Source: Colius striatus (taxonomy: Eukaryota > Chordata > Aves > Coliiformes > Coliidae). From it: a DNA stretch of 64,000 nucleotides. Under the pieces are notes generated by a model. It worked only from the letters and a program-made list of their open reading frames with translations. It was not told the DNA's origin and did no database searches. The stretch lies in NCBI RefSeq assembly GCF_028858725.1, contig NC_084761.1:93893971-93957970 (forward strand). The letters are read 5' to 3'. The translations under genes were made by a program, and so were the position numbers. Positions 1 through 34,700 of the stretch are shown one piece after another (the first letter of the stretch is position 1; every line of letters starts with the position of its first letter).

Positions 1-141
1 ACCCCCCAGCTATGTGCAAGATGTATTGAGGTTCAGTTTATTTTACTTACTTGAATCTTGCATGCAGTACTGTTGGCAAATTCATGTTGGTAACTGTGAT
101 GATCTTCATGCTCCATTTCCTTGTATTTTTCAATATTTAAG
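1..141 (+). other. KDM3A: KDM3A intron tail
   Basis: Intron sequence ending in a T-rich tract and AG at 140-141. No feature other than the acceptor is seen. Confidence 0.8.
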
Positions 142-22562
<22,421 letters not shown>

Positions 22563-23250
22563 CGCGGAACGAACGCCTTAACCCCGCCCGGCGGAACAGA
22601 AGCCTTGGCAGCTCTTTGAACTCCTCAGTCAGGACCTCTGTGGACTTTTTGGAGATTCTCTGAATGTTACCTCATCTTCCTTTCGGCAGTACCAGAGGGG
22701 CCGTGGTACTAAGTTCTGTGTATTCTTCCAATGTTTACAAAGCTGAGATGTATATGTAGTAATACGTACGGACTGCGGCATACTGTGAATGCTCAGTTGC
22801 AATAGAACTTTATATGGAGTTGCTCTCCAAAGTGTACAAAATACCTCCTGTAGGAACTGGGAACTATGGCAGATGGCTCAGATGACAAAAAAAACCCACC
22901 CACAAAAGAGTATTCAAGAGAGTGTCAAGCTCTGAGTTTTAAACTCTGGCTTTGGGGTGGGAGGAAGTTGGGAGTCGCCCCGTTTCATCCCCGACGTAGG
23001 GAAAGGTGAGAATGCAGTTCTGGGGTTTCACAGTAACATAGAACTAGCATTGAAAAGTAGCTTTAAGCTATTGTATAGTAACATAGAGATGGGGCTTCAC
23101 CATCTTTAGGTAAATGTATTTAAATTTCTAAATGTTAAAAAGAAACTTTTAATCAAATGTCTTCTGTTTGGAACTGCCCTTTAATTTGAACTGATGTTTG
23201 ATGCTCTGGTTTTTAACACTGAATGGTCTACATAAAATTCTTCTATTTCA
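22563..23250 (+). other. KDM3A: KDM3A 3' UTR (approximate)
   Basis: AT-rich, unlike the preceding exon, with a poly-A run near 22889 and several TTTAA tracts. I see no canonical AATAAA or ATTAAA, so the cleavage site is undetermined and the right edge is a guess. Confidence 0.5.
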
Positions 23251-25200
23251 GAGATTGGTCCTTGCCTGGCTTCTTCAGTTGGCTCTGACATGTAATTCAT
23301 TGGCTGCAGTGCTTTGAAATGCAAGAGAAAGCTGTCCCAGTGTTGATACTGCCTTCTGAAGTATCTGAAGGCTCACGGGACTGAATTTAGGGGTGGATCT
23401 GGTTACAGGGTTTGTTTGGTGGCTGGGCTCAGCCCCTGCCAAGGGTGGCTCTGTGGTCTGTGGCAAATGAGTTTTGCAGCTTTGGTCTGAAATGGCTCAC
23501 ACAATGCTCCAAAAATAGGTGGAGAAAGACTGAAAATATCTTAAACCAGGCAGAAGCCTCTTACCTAACACTGAGGCAAACCAGACCTTTCTGTCCTGTG
23601 CAGGCTGGGGGGAAGGAACCAGGTAGGAGGGGACGCTCCAGGGAAGTCCCTCTTCTGCCCTCTGAACACACTGAGCAGCTCTGGGCCAGTTCCCCTCCCT
23701 GCCCTGCCCCACCTGCACTGCTCTGAGTCACACAGGTGACAGGATGCTTTTTCTTCAGAGCAGCTTCCTCTTACCCCTCCTGCAGCAGCTGAAGTGGAGC
23801 AGAGCCTGCAGTGATGTGCAGGGACTCTTCCCTGGGGGGAGGTTAGAATCAAGTGGGCTGTTTCTGTGCTCCAACAGGGCACATCTGCTGCCTCCTCTCA
23901 CAACTGAGCCCAAAGTCCTGGAAACAACTGAAGCAGCAAACCATGCAGATATCTGCCTTGGCATTTCCTGCTTGAAGGAGTGAAGTGTCAGTAGAGACGT
24001 TTCCCAGCTGCTGGAGGGAGGCCCAGGGCCTCTTGCTGAAGATGGATTTTGGACTTTCTTCCCCGTGTGTCACAGCTGTGACCTGCCCCCTCACCACCTC
24101 TTCCACTGCTCTAGCAGTTGGGATTCCTAGGCCCACAAGAACCAAATGCCCTGTGGGTGTGGAGTGAGGGTGGTGATGGGACAGGGGGCCTGCCCAGCTC
24201 TGCCACAGCCATGGGGGGTTACTCTGCTGGGTCTGTGCCATGCAGGGAGCTGCCCTTCTGCTGGCAGAGGGAGCAGCAGCTGTTCAGCTCTGGCTGCTGC
24301 CTGCCTCCAGCCCCTGTATTCCCTTATGGGGTTTGCAGGTGAGTGGTGGTTAACAAAAGCCCCCACTGCTGCTGTGCTGTCCCACACAGAAACACCCAGC
24401 TTGGGCCACAGCCACCACTGACCCACGTCCCTCAGCCCCACATGGGCTGGCATCTCTCCAGAGCTGAGGCTTCCACCACAGCCCTGGGCAGCCTGTACTA
24501 GGGTTCAGCAACACTTTTGGGGAAGGAGTTCTTCCTCATCTCCAGTCTAAACCTCCCCTGATGTCACCTGAGGCGGTTTCCTCTGGTCCTGTCACTTACT
24601 TGAGAGAAGTGACAGACCCCCACCTCACTGCAGCCTCCTGTCAGGGAGTGCTCATGTCTCCCCTCAGCCTCCTCGAGGCTGAACCCCCCCAGCTCCCTCA
24701 CCTCAGCCACTCCTCATCAGACTTGTGCTCCAGCCCCTTCCCCAGCTCTGGTGCCCACCTCTGGACACGCTCCAGCCCCTCAGTGTCTCTCTTGCAGTGA
24801 GGGGCCCAACACTGAACAGAGGATTCAAAGGCTGCTGAGTACCAGGTTTAACTTGTGTAAACCTTGACCTTGGCTGGGAGCAGGTGCAGGGTCAGGGCAA
24901 GTCCCAGACCCACCAGCTGCCTGGCCCCTGCCCCCGGGCAACTTATTTAACACCATCCTGCCTCTGCCACGTGCCTGCTCGGCACTCCAACACCACCTCT
25001 AAAGACAGCTCTCCGTGAACATGCCAAGGTTGGACAAAGCTGGAACAGAGCCACTGGTTAACAGCAGCTGTGACTGAAAAGCTGGCCCTAAATGTGCTAA
25101 AGAACAAGCCCAAAAGGTGTCAGAAAACCAGGAGGGAGCCGTTAGAGGCTGATACTGTCTGTGCAGAGAGGCTGAAGCAATGCAAACTGAGCTGATGCAC
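23250..25200. other. Convergent intergenic gap KDM3A / CHMP3
   Basis: Between the 3' ends of KDM3A (+) and CHMP3 (-). Apart from the CR1 fragment at 24400-24855 I see no gene. Overlapping ORFs on both strands at 23412-24453 reflect GC-rich composition. Confidence 0.6.
24400..24855 (-). mobile_element. CR1 LINE fragment, minus orientation
   Basis: Contains CTCATGTCTCCCCTCAGCCT, CTGGACACGCTCCAGCCCCT and GGGCCCAACACTGAACAGAG, all reverse-strand CR1 motifs upstream of its 3' tail. It is older than most other copies. Confidence 0.85.
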
Positions 25201-25222
25201 GGCAGCAACTGGTAAAAGCAGC

Positions 25223-25228
25223 TTTAAT
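25223..25228 (-). terminator. CHMP3: CHMP3 polyadenylation signal ATTAAA (candidate)
   Basis: TTTAAT on the + strand reads ATTAAA on the CHMP3 strand, about 370 nt past the stop codon. It is the only canonical or near-canonical signal I find between the stop and KDM3A that suits a short 3' UTR. Confidence 0.5.
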
Positions 25229-25598
25229 AAAATCTGTAGTGAGTCAGAAAACCAGAGATCTTAACCACAGGAGGTTCTGGGCAGCAGATGAAGCCAAAGT
25301 GCTTTTTAAGGAAAGATGCTACTTGAAGCTATGAACGTACTTCAGGACTTAATACCCCCAAATCCATAACGTTCCGCCACCATTTCACTGCAGCCCGACA
25401 GAAAAGGGTAAGAGCATCTCTGCAGCCTGCACTCCCCAAGAAGTATATTACAGTAGTTTCTGGGAGAACACAATCCCCAGGCCCCAAAATAATATAGATA
25501 TATTACATAAAGGGTTCTCACATATTCCATTTTGAAGGCAGGGCAGGAAACATCCCATTGCAACAGCCCCAAGGCAAAGGGGAGCCCGGGGCTGCCCC

Positions 25599-25738
25599 TC
25601 AGCTGCGCAGCGTGGCCAGCCGGGACTGCATGGCCTCGATGTCGTCCTCCTCCTCCTCCTCGGCCGCTGCCGCTGCCCCTGCGGGCTCGGGCTCGGGCAG
25701 GGCGTCTGTGACTTTGCTTGGGGCTTTACCCAAGGCTC
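25599..25738 (-). CDS. CHMP3: CHMP3 exon 6 (terminal coding)
   Basis: 140 bp. [19 protein letters not shown], a five-Ala run, then five Glu and two Asp, then the MIM helix [13 protein letters not shown] and TGA. The Ala/Glu tract is encoded by near-pure GCN and GAG triplets. Confidence 0.96.
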
Positions 25739-28700
25739 CTGCAAACGACAGACAGGCTCCTTAGTGCCTTAGGGCTTGATTTCATCACTAGTGGCTTAGC
25801 TGCAGTAATGCAACCGCTAGAGGTCACACCCAAGAGCTGTTGGGCTTGCCCCGGGCTGCTGGCTGACTTGCCAGACCCCTGAGCCTCCCGTGGCCCCCTG
25901 CAGAGGGGAGGCACAGCCATGGCGTGGGAAAAGCAGCTGTGAGGGACAGCAGGGACCAGTGGGGCTGTGCCTTCGGTGTGGCACAGCTTCCATCAGGCAC
26001 AGCACCTCACGGGCTCCAGGATCCCACAGCCACCCATCCCCAGGCTCCAGGATCCCACAGCCACCCTTCCCCGGGCTCCAGGATCCCACAGCCACCCATC
26101 CCTGGGCTCCAGGATCCCACAGCCACCCATCCCTGGGCTCCAGGATCCCACAGCCACCCTTCCCCGGGCTCCAGGATCCCACAGCCGCCCATCCCTGGGC
26201 TCCAGGATCCCACAGCCGCCCATCCCTGGGCTCCAGGATCCCACAGTCGCCCTTCCCTGGGCTCCAGGATCCCACAGTCGCCCTTCCCTGGGCTCCAGGA
26301 TCCCACAGTCGCCCTTCCCTGGGCTCCAGGATCCCACAGCCGCCCATCCCTGGGCTCCAGGATCCCACAGCCGCCCTTCCCTGGGCTCCAGGATCCCACA
26401 GCCGCCCATCCCTGGGCTCCAGGATCCCACAGCCACCCACCCCTGGGCTCCAGGATCCCACAGCCACCCATTCCCGGGCTCCAGGACCCCACAGCAGCTC
26501 AGGCCAGGGCAGGCTGGGCTGTAAGTGGCTGTGTCCCTGCCCAGGCCAATGGCCCAAACTCACCTGCTGTAATCTCAAAAAGGATTTTGTCGATTTCCAT
26601 CTCAGCTTCCTCTTCCATCTCCTCCTGATCCTCCAGGCCCTCAAAGGTGTCTTCCAGCATCTCCTCTATGATACCAGCCTAGCAGGAAACAAGGCAGGAT
26701 GTGATGCAAACAGCAGAGAAAGGGATGACACACTGGTGCTCTAGAACTCAGGTTACACCTGGCCAAGCATCTACCAACCCCTGGCTGCTGCTCTCACTTC
26801 CCTTTCCAGCTCAGGCTCTGCCCACAGCTTACACACAGATCTGCACAAGGGCACACAGGAAAAGAGGGCTGAAAACTGGTGCTGTGTGTCAGTGTTTGGT
26901 GGGGGTTCCCCTTCTTCTGTTGGGTTTGAAAACATTCCTTTGCAGGGCCCATGCTGGGCCAAGTGGTTCTGGTGCACAACAGTAACAGCAGTAAGAAATA
27001 AACTGGTTTGAACTAAACAGTCTGGAGTGGTAAGAGGGGAAAAAGCAAAACAACTTTGGTAGCTGATGGTAGCCACAACGGAGAATGAATGTGCATTAAA
27101 GTGTGGGCAGTGTCCCCACAGAGACACAAAGCTGGATGCTTTAGGCCCAGGATCAGAGCAGCCATCTAGCTCAGCTTCCCACAGAGGCTCTGTCTCCATG
27201 AACACTTTCATCCCTGAGAGCAGGAAATGCAGCTTCCCCTGGGCCAGAGGTGGTCACTGGGCAGAGGCAGGGGTCCTGCTGCGAGCCTCGTCTGCCCCAG
27301 CCCTGGCTGAGGACAACCAGGCCACAGGGACAGACCTTCCTCCTCCCAAACTCAGCTTTTTGTGGCTTTGAGCTTTACACCAAGTGTGTTGCAGGTAATA
27401 CTGAGCCAGGGTCTGCCCCACACACAGCAACTTGCTAGAAAGCCCCCAACTACTGCCATGCTGCTCTCATTTCTCTGTCAGAGCTCATGGCAGCCACCGA
27501 CAAAGCAGCCACAACCACCACCTCTTGTCCAACCACGTCTTGTTTCTGTTACAGAGCCTACCTTCATCATCTCTTTGGACAACTCCCTCATTGTTGCTTG
27601 GATTTCAGGGATTTTTACTAGATTTTGCATAGCCTTCATGACTTCTGTGCTCTTCTGCAATGAACCTGCTACTCTCAGGACAGCTGTGGAAGAAAGGCAG
27701 GAAGAGCTTGAACGATCCCTGCACCCCCATGGCAGACAAATCACCTCCTCCCTACATGGACAGACATTTGTTTCTATTTAGGCAGAAAATGAAATGCACA
27801 TCCTGCTACTCCATTCTTGTCTGTCTTCCTGAACAAGCTTAACTCCTGCCCACATCATAAAAAAACCTGTTTCTAGCAAAGCCAGTGGTCCTGTAGAATT
27901 ACCTGGAGCAATCCAGGTTGTCTGCAGAGAGATTTCAACCCCCTTGTGCTCCAGTTCATGAGGAGAGATGCCTGTGGAGCTCTGCTCCTCAGCAGCCAGA
28001 GGGTTTTGCTGGGGCTTTCACCAGCTGAGCTACAGCCCAGCTCCACTATGACTGTGTGCAAAGCAGTGACCTCCTGCCTGACACGGGGCAGCAGGACCTA
28101 ACCCTGGCAGGCTGCAGGGGTCCCACACCAAACAGCAGGCTAGGAAATGAATACTGGAGCAGAGAAAAGGGAAATAAGGGTAGTTTCAGCTCTTTCTGAA
28201 GGCTACTCTCACAGCTTGTAATCTCTTCTCACAGATGTGCACAGAGCAAGCCTGAACTGTAACAATTCAGGGTACTGTGAGGCTCTTGACCTGTGCCATC
28301 TCGTGTTAGCCACTCGTGGAGAACTTACCTGCTGGCATATGAAACGGTCACTCCTTAACGAAGCAGAACGAAGGTACAGCACACATTATTTTTCATGTTA
28401 GTACTTCATTGATTTAAGAACAAGTGTAATGTTAACAACCTGAGAGAGCCCTGGCCTTTGGCAGACACTTGCCCAGTTGAAGGATGGCAATGCAGGCCCC
28501 AGACTGAGCTGCTCTCAGAATGGCCTCAGGAAGATGCAGGTGCTGGTAGTGCTGATGACGAGGCTGCTTTGAGGATCTTCTCTTACAGGACACCTCATGC
28601 TGCAAGGACAGCCCCTGCTTCCCTTCCCTGAACCAGGAACCTTGGGAGCCACAGTCACAGGATGGTTTTAGTTTGGAAAAGACTTTTGAGCTCCTTGTGC

Positions 28701-31700
28701 CCATCTGTTTCCCCAGCACTGCCACAGCCACCACTACCCCACATCCCTCAGCCCCTCCAGGCATGGGGACTCCACCACTGCCCTGGCAGCTTGTGCCACG
28801 GCTTGGCAATCCTTTGGGGGAAGAAATTATTCCTCATCTCCAACCTAAAACTCCCCTGGAGCAACTTGAGGCTGTTTCCTCTTGTCTTGTTGTTTGTGAT
28901 TTGGGAGCAGAGACCGACCTCCACCTCAAGAGAAGGTCCTGTCAGGGAGCTGCAGAGAGTGCTCATGTCTCTCCTCAGCCTCCCCTTCTCCAGGCTGAAC
29001 ACCTCCAGTTCCCAGTCTTACAATCCAAGATTGACTGAGATTACATTTAAGGTTCACATTTGGACTCTTATCACATGTCTGCTGTTAAAATCTCCTAGCA
29101 CTTAGCTCAGGTAACACTGGGGTGGCAACACTGACATTTCAGGAGCACATTAGCCCCCACCAGGTCTTTCCCTGTCTACTGTGCTCTTGTTACAGGCTGA
29201 AATGCCCTAAGGTATGGGAAATACTGCAGGGAGCATCTTATACTGGTTTTGGGACATGGATAAGGAAGCAGGGCAACATGCCAGTAGTGGGGGAGTACGA
29301 AGGACAAGGTAGGGTTTACAGGGAGGTAGCTGAATTAGCCACAGAGTGAATGAATTCATCAACATCAAGGCAACCAAAGACTGCTTTCCCATCTCCATTT
29401 GGGACCTTGTAAGTGTTAAGACACTCACTAGAGGAAGAGTAATTTCCAAGCTGAAAGGGACTCTACTGAAGGAAATAAACCTGATGTTACAGATCCTGTT
29501 GGAGTCAGTAACAAGAGGCTCCAGAAGGACAGGGGGATACCGGGCACACGTTCAGGCTGTTTGGGAACACGCATCAAAAGTGTGTCCTGGATTACTGGAA
29601 GAGAGCTGTTTCAGAGCACACGATTTTTCATGTCACTGCAGCCCTCAAGCTTGGAGGGGAGGTGTTAAGGGTCTCTGTTGAGCAGCTCATCAGAGGGGAC
29701 ACAGAGAGACAGAGCTCTAGGGAATGACAAGGGGTGGGAACTCCAGGAAGCTCCCTGGGAGCTCCCCGACCACGTCAGAGCCCAGAGTGGGAAACTCATC
29801 CAGACTGAGCAGTGGGCAAACAGCCTCCAGAACATCCTGCAGAAGATGTTGAATTGTGAGAGGGGGCTTGGCCTACAGGATCTAGAATTCCTTATGGGAT
29901 GCATAGAGGGCAAAGAGCACATGAGGGATTTTTAAAGGAGATTTCAGGAATGTGACTGAACCTGAGAAACTCACTGTGGGCATGTTTAGGGGAACAATCA
30001 AGGGTACAGAATGAGAGGGACTGAGGTAGACCAGGGAACACACAGACTTCAGGGGCCTACAGGCCCAGGTACCAGCAGCTCAGGCAAAGGAGACATGGGG
30101 CAGGTACTGGACAGGCAGCCAGCTTAGCTGAGTGCCTGAGAGCAGCTACTGCAACAACTCCCACACTATGTATGTGCACACTGCTATGTTCTGGTTGGAG
30201 ACCTCGGTCCTGACCAGCTGAAGAGGCAGACCAGGGCCTCCTGGGAACAGTGCTGGGCCTGGCTGGCTGTGGGGACTGTGGCAGCCTCACACCTCTGGGC
30301 CTGTATGAAAGGAACCTCCCTGGTTCTGAAGCCTGCTGAGCAGGGCTGCTTCCACCTTCAAGCCTCGCCTGCATTTGCCCTGAAAATGGAACCCCAGACC
30401 TCACCTCTAAAGCTTAGATCTTCTCAGCAGTTGTTCTTACCGAGCTGGTTCTTCATCCCCATGAGAACAGAGTTCATGTGAGCTTTGGATGCATAGAGTT
30501 TGCTTACAGCCCTCCGTGAGCGGATCAGCTCCTTCGCCAGGATCACACACACGTCCTTCTGCCCCTTTTTGGCAGCGTCCTTTATGGACCGCTTCACCTT
30601 CTCCTCTTCTCGCTGGATATCTGGAGGACAGAAAAACACCCACAGCCAATGGTGACAAGCTGCTAAGGATCTGGAAGAGAGAGCAGGGTGTGTTTGCAGC
30701 GTGAAGAACCATTCCTGCCTGATTTCAGGCTCCCTCTGTGTCCTGGTTTAGCAAGGAGCAGCTTTTGCTTGGTAACAGGGGGAGCAGGTTGCAGTGAAGA
30801 CCCGGTAAAGAGTTTGTGGACTCTCCCCTGGCTCCTGGGTTCACACCCACCTCCAGCCCGGCTGGGCCAATCTGGCGCCTCTGCCAGCACTATTTGGGGA
30901 GGGGAATTTGAAGTGCTGGCAGGAGGTGTTACAAGATGGTGACCTCATGGACCCTTCAGAGGAGGACGGAAGGAGAAGCACTAGACCAGAGACCCCTCTG
31001 CAAGCCGTGGTGAGAATGCAGCTGTACCCCTGCAACCCCTGCAGGGCCATGGCAGGACTGAGAGTTACCAGCAGCTCCGTGTGAGTGAGCCCGGACGGGC
31101 GAGGGACTGTGTGGGGAGGGGCCATGGCCCAGGCCGTGCTGGAGCCTGCGGGCCCAGAGCAGCCCCACACGAGAGGCAGAGAGGAGCTGCAGCCTTTGGG
31201 ATAAATGCACATTGGAGCAGCCCGGGCAGGGCTGTGTATGTGTGAGGTACCCCATGGACTTGCAGGGAGGATGGGTGCAGAGCCCACCTGTCCTGAGGAG
31301 GGACAGAGGGCAGAAGCCATTGGGAATAGACTGACTGAAACCCCCACTGCCTGCTCCCCTGGGCCGTTCAGGGGGAGGAGGTAAAAACCCCGGGATCAGG
31401 GCTGTGAGCTCAGGAAGGTGTGGCAAAAGGTGTTCTGAAAGGGCTGGTCGGACTCTTCATTGTTGTACTGCTCTGTGTTGGTTTATTTTGGTTATGTTTT
31501 GGGTTTAAGGTTGTGTTTTAGTTGATGCTGCATTAAATGATCCTCTGTTTCCCTCCCCAAGCCCAGCAGCCTGGGCTGTTTTGTCCTGAACCTTCAGCAG
31601 CAATGGAGCTCTCCCTGCCCTTGGGCAATTCTCAGCCTCTTCGGTACTTGAGGCTAATTGTGGTCTTTGTTCCCTGATGGGCCTAAACCATGACACTCTG

Positions 31701-34700
31701 TTACTCAAAGACCTTTTGCTAGGATGATTTAGCTGATTAACGAAATCTTAATAGGAAAATTCTCATTACTAAACATGCAGCTCTAAACTCCTTTGCAGTT
31801 AAGAGCACTGTAAAGGACTGTCCAGGAACGTGGCTGCATGAAGCTGAGCTGACTAAAGGCTTATTCTTGAGCAGCAAAAACGGTCCAGTAAGAACAAAGC
31901 ACTCTCAGATGACTGCTTGACTTACAACTTCAGAATAACTGCCTGATGATTAAACTGGCCTGATATAAATGTGTGTGTGTGTACACACACACACAGAGTG
32001 TAAGGCTACTGCACTGCTTTGCTGCTTACAAGATCACCTCTTCCTTGATCATCACCAGATAGTCTCACTTCACCAGGAAGGAACCAAGTTGTCTCCAGAG
32101 TTCAAAACTAGCAAGCCTCAGAAGGCATTTTACTAGCAAAAACACTTCCCTGGCAGACTCTGCTCAAAGCTTAACCCATATGCCCAGCTTCAAGGGAATC
32201 TGAGGGCTCTTGTGGCCAAAATTGCCCTCACTGTTTGTGTTAGAACTGTGTTTTTCTGACAAAAATAGACTCAGAATAATTGTAGCAGGCTGATCTCATA
32301 GAAGCTACAAACTTTTAGATACATGCTGCCTTTAAAAAAGCATAACCACATAGATAGTCAATATCTAAGGGTGTGTCCACAACTTTAAGAGTTACTCAGA
32401 ACCACAGACTTACTAATTGCTGCCAAACAGAGCCTTCATCCTTGCAGATAGACTTAATTTCCCTGTCAGGCACAACTCACCAAGCCTCAATCAGATACTC
32501 AGTCAAGTCTGTACCTCCCATATCAAGGGAATCATCTCCTCATCTCCATTTTGGACCTTGTAAGTGTTGAGACTCTTGCTAGAGAAACAATAATTTCCAA
32601 GATGAAGGGGATTCTCCTGAAGGAAGTAAACCTCATGTTACAGATCCTGTTGAAGCCAAGCTCCACAAGGACACAGCTACTGGGTACACATTCAAACTGC
32701 TCAGGAACAAACATTAAAATGTGCTTGTACTTAAGGAGTTAAGGTTTTGAGTTTCTATGTGTTAGGTGTCCATATCAACTGGCACATTCAATTTATAAGC
32801 TGGCTGGTGTCAAAGCTAGGGGCAATTGATCAGCACCACCCAGTATGCTGGTAAATCATTAGATGTAACCTAAAACGTCCTGTTCAGACTCTCCTGATCT
32901 CCAGCTTTGTTCAACAGCTTTTTACAAGAGCCTGCTAGAGCAGGAACACAGAACTAAGCCTGTACTAAGTGAGCACCAAACAGTTGGGTTTGGAACACTG
33001 CACAGTTAAACAGGCTTCCTTCAGTAATGTGGGTTTCTCCAGCCAACCTGATGTGACTGTTCCTACATCTGCCTTGTCAGGGAACCCTGGCTGTGTGCAG
33101 CAGAAGGCAGGTACCTCAAAAAGCTCAGAGTAAGAAATGCAGGAACCAGCAGGGGCTACATCAACTCCCTTTTCCAGCTTCAACAATAAATTAGCTACTG
33201 AAGAAATGTGGCTCAAAGTCTGCAAAGAAAATGATCCTAAAGTAAACAACTTGAGATGAGTCTTTCAGAAATCTGCAAGATCCTAATCAGGAAGACACTC
33301 CCTGCTGCTTCCCCACTATCCTTTGCAGAAGCCAAGCTTGAAGGGAGCTGGATGACAGACACGGGGGTGAGCCAAGTCCCAGCAGATCAGAACAGGTAAG
33401 GAACAGCTGAAATGCTGCAGCAGAAACCAGAAAGCACCTGAAGGACTCCAGCACCTCACTTTGTCTGGCTAAAACCAAGCACAGGTATGGTGTTCCTACA
33501 CCCAAACCAGGGTAGCAGGGTCCCTGTTCCAGTGAATGCTTTCACTGGCACGAGAACTGCTGGATGGGAGATTAGTGGCATAAAATATGCCAGAATGGTC
33601 AGTTCCACCTCTGAAGGTCAATGCCAGCTTGTAGCCAGTGAGCCAGAATCACTCCCTCTGCCAAGCACAGAGGCACAGAGCAGTGCAGAGCACCTCCAGG
33701 AGGGATCTGCCAGCCCAGGAAAGCACAAGGTACTGTATTACTCCAGCTATATTAACTCAAAAACTTCCATTCTGAAGTCACAAGGATATCTTTCATTTCT
33801 TCCAAAGCCTTTCCACGCCCTCCAAAGCAACCCACACCAGACAGAAATTAAAACAGCAAGAGTCCAACAACAGATGGTCTGAAACAGCATCTTGCTCTAA
33901 TTAATAACTGCACTGAGTGGGTGAGCCCAGCCTTTGAGCGAGCCAAGCCCATTCCTCAGCCCAGGTGGACCAGAGTGTTGTCATAGCAAAGCCCATCCAA
34001 CACAGCCTTTCCCAGGGAAAGGAAGACAGGTCACAGCCCAGCACCTTTAACTCAGAGATTGCAGCCATTTCCTCTGTAAGTCTCAACTGAAATGATTAAG
34101 AGCATGGTAGAGTCCAGCTACAGGTCAGTTCTGGAAACAAAAATACCTTTAGTGGGATGTGACTGACATTTTTTAGCAGCAGCTTGCTGGCCTGAAGTGT
34201 CCAGCAAAACCACAGGCTGACACTTGGTAATATATGAAATCCTGGCACAGTATGGGCATGACAAAGACATTCTGTGCTTTATTTTGAATGGGAATGATCA
34301 GGATAGCACATGGTTGGTGGTTAGTCTCAGCTCTTGCATACTAAACTGTATTTCTTTGCATGTAACACTCTGCAATACTTATACAGACACATTTAGAGCT
34401 GATACAATAATTAGATTTACATCCATGTCAAAACATCAGACTACCACATAACCCAGTATTTCTGTAGGCCAATGGAAGTATTATGGCACACACAAAGTAG
34501 AGAGAAAACCAAGATGCCAAGAAGCCATGTGGGTAGTTGCTCCTCTGGAAGGTGGAAACTCCCAAAACATACTTTGTAAACAAGAGGAGCCATGTTTCAG
34601 ATGCTCTGTGCTCTAAACAGCCACACAAAGTACCTTGGAGAATGCCACACAAAGTACCTTGGAGAATGCCAAACAAATCACAGGCATGATGAACACTGTG

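Larger units (their letters stand above)
27684..30440 (-). other. CHMP3: CHMP3 intron 3
   Basis: 2.8 kb. Holds a CR1 fragment (28660-29030) and one member of an unclassified repeat pair (29388-29600). The remainder is unremarkable. Confidence 0.65.

Noticed and set aside
25817-26744. Overlapping ORFs up to 284 aa on both strands with PGSHSHPS-type repeats
   Set aside because: They are translations of the 31-bp minisatellite, which is open in every frame because its period is not a multiple of three. No start context, splice logic or family match; the array is inside a CHMP3 intron.
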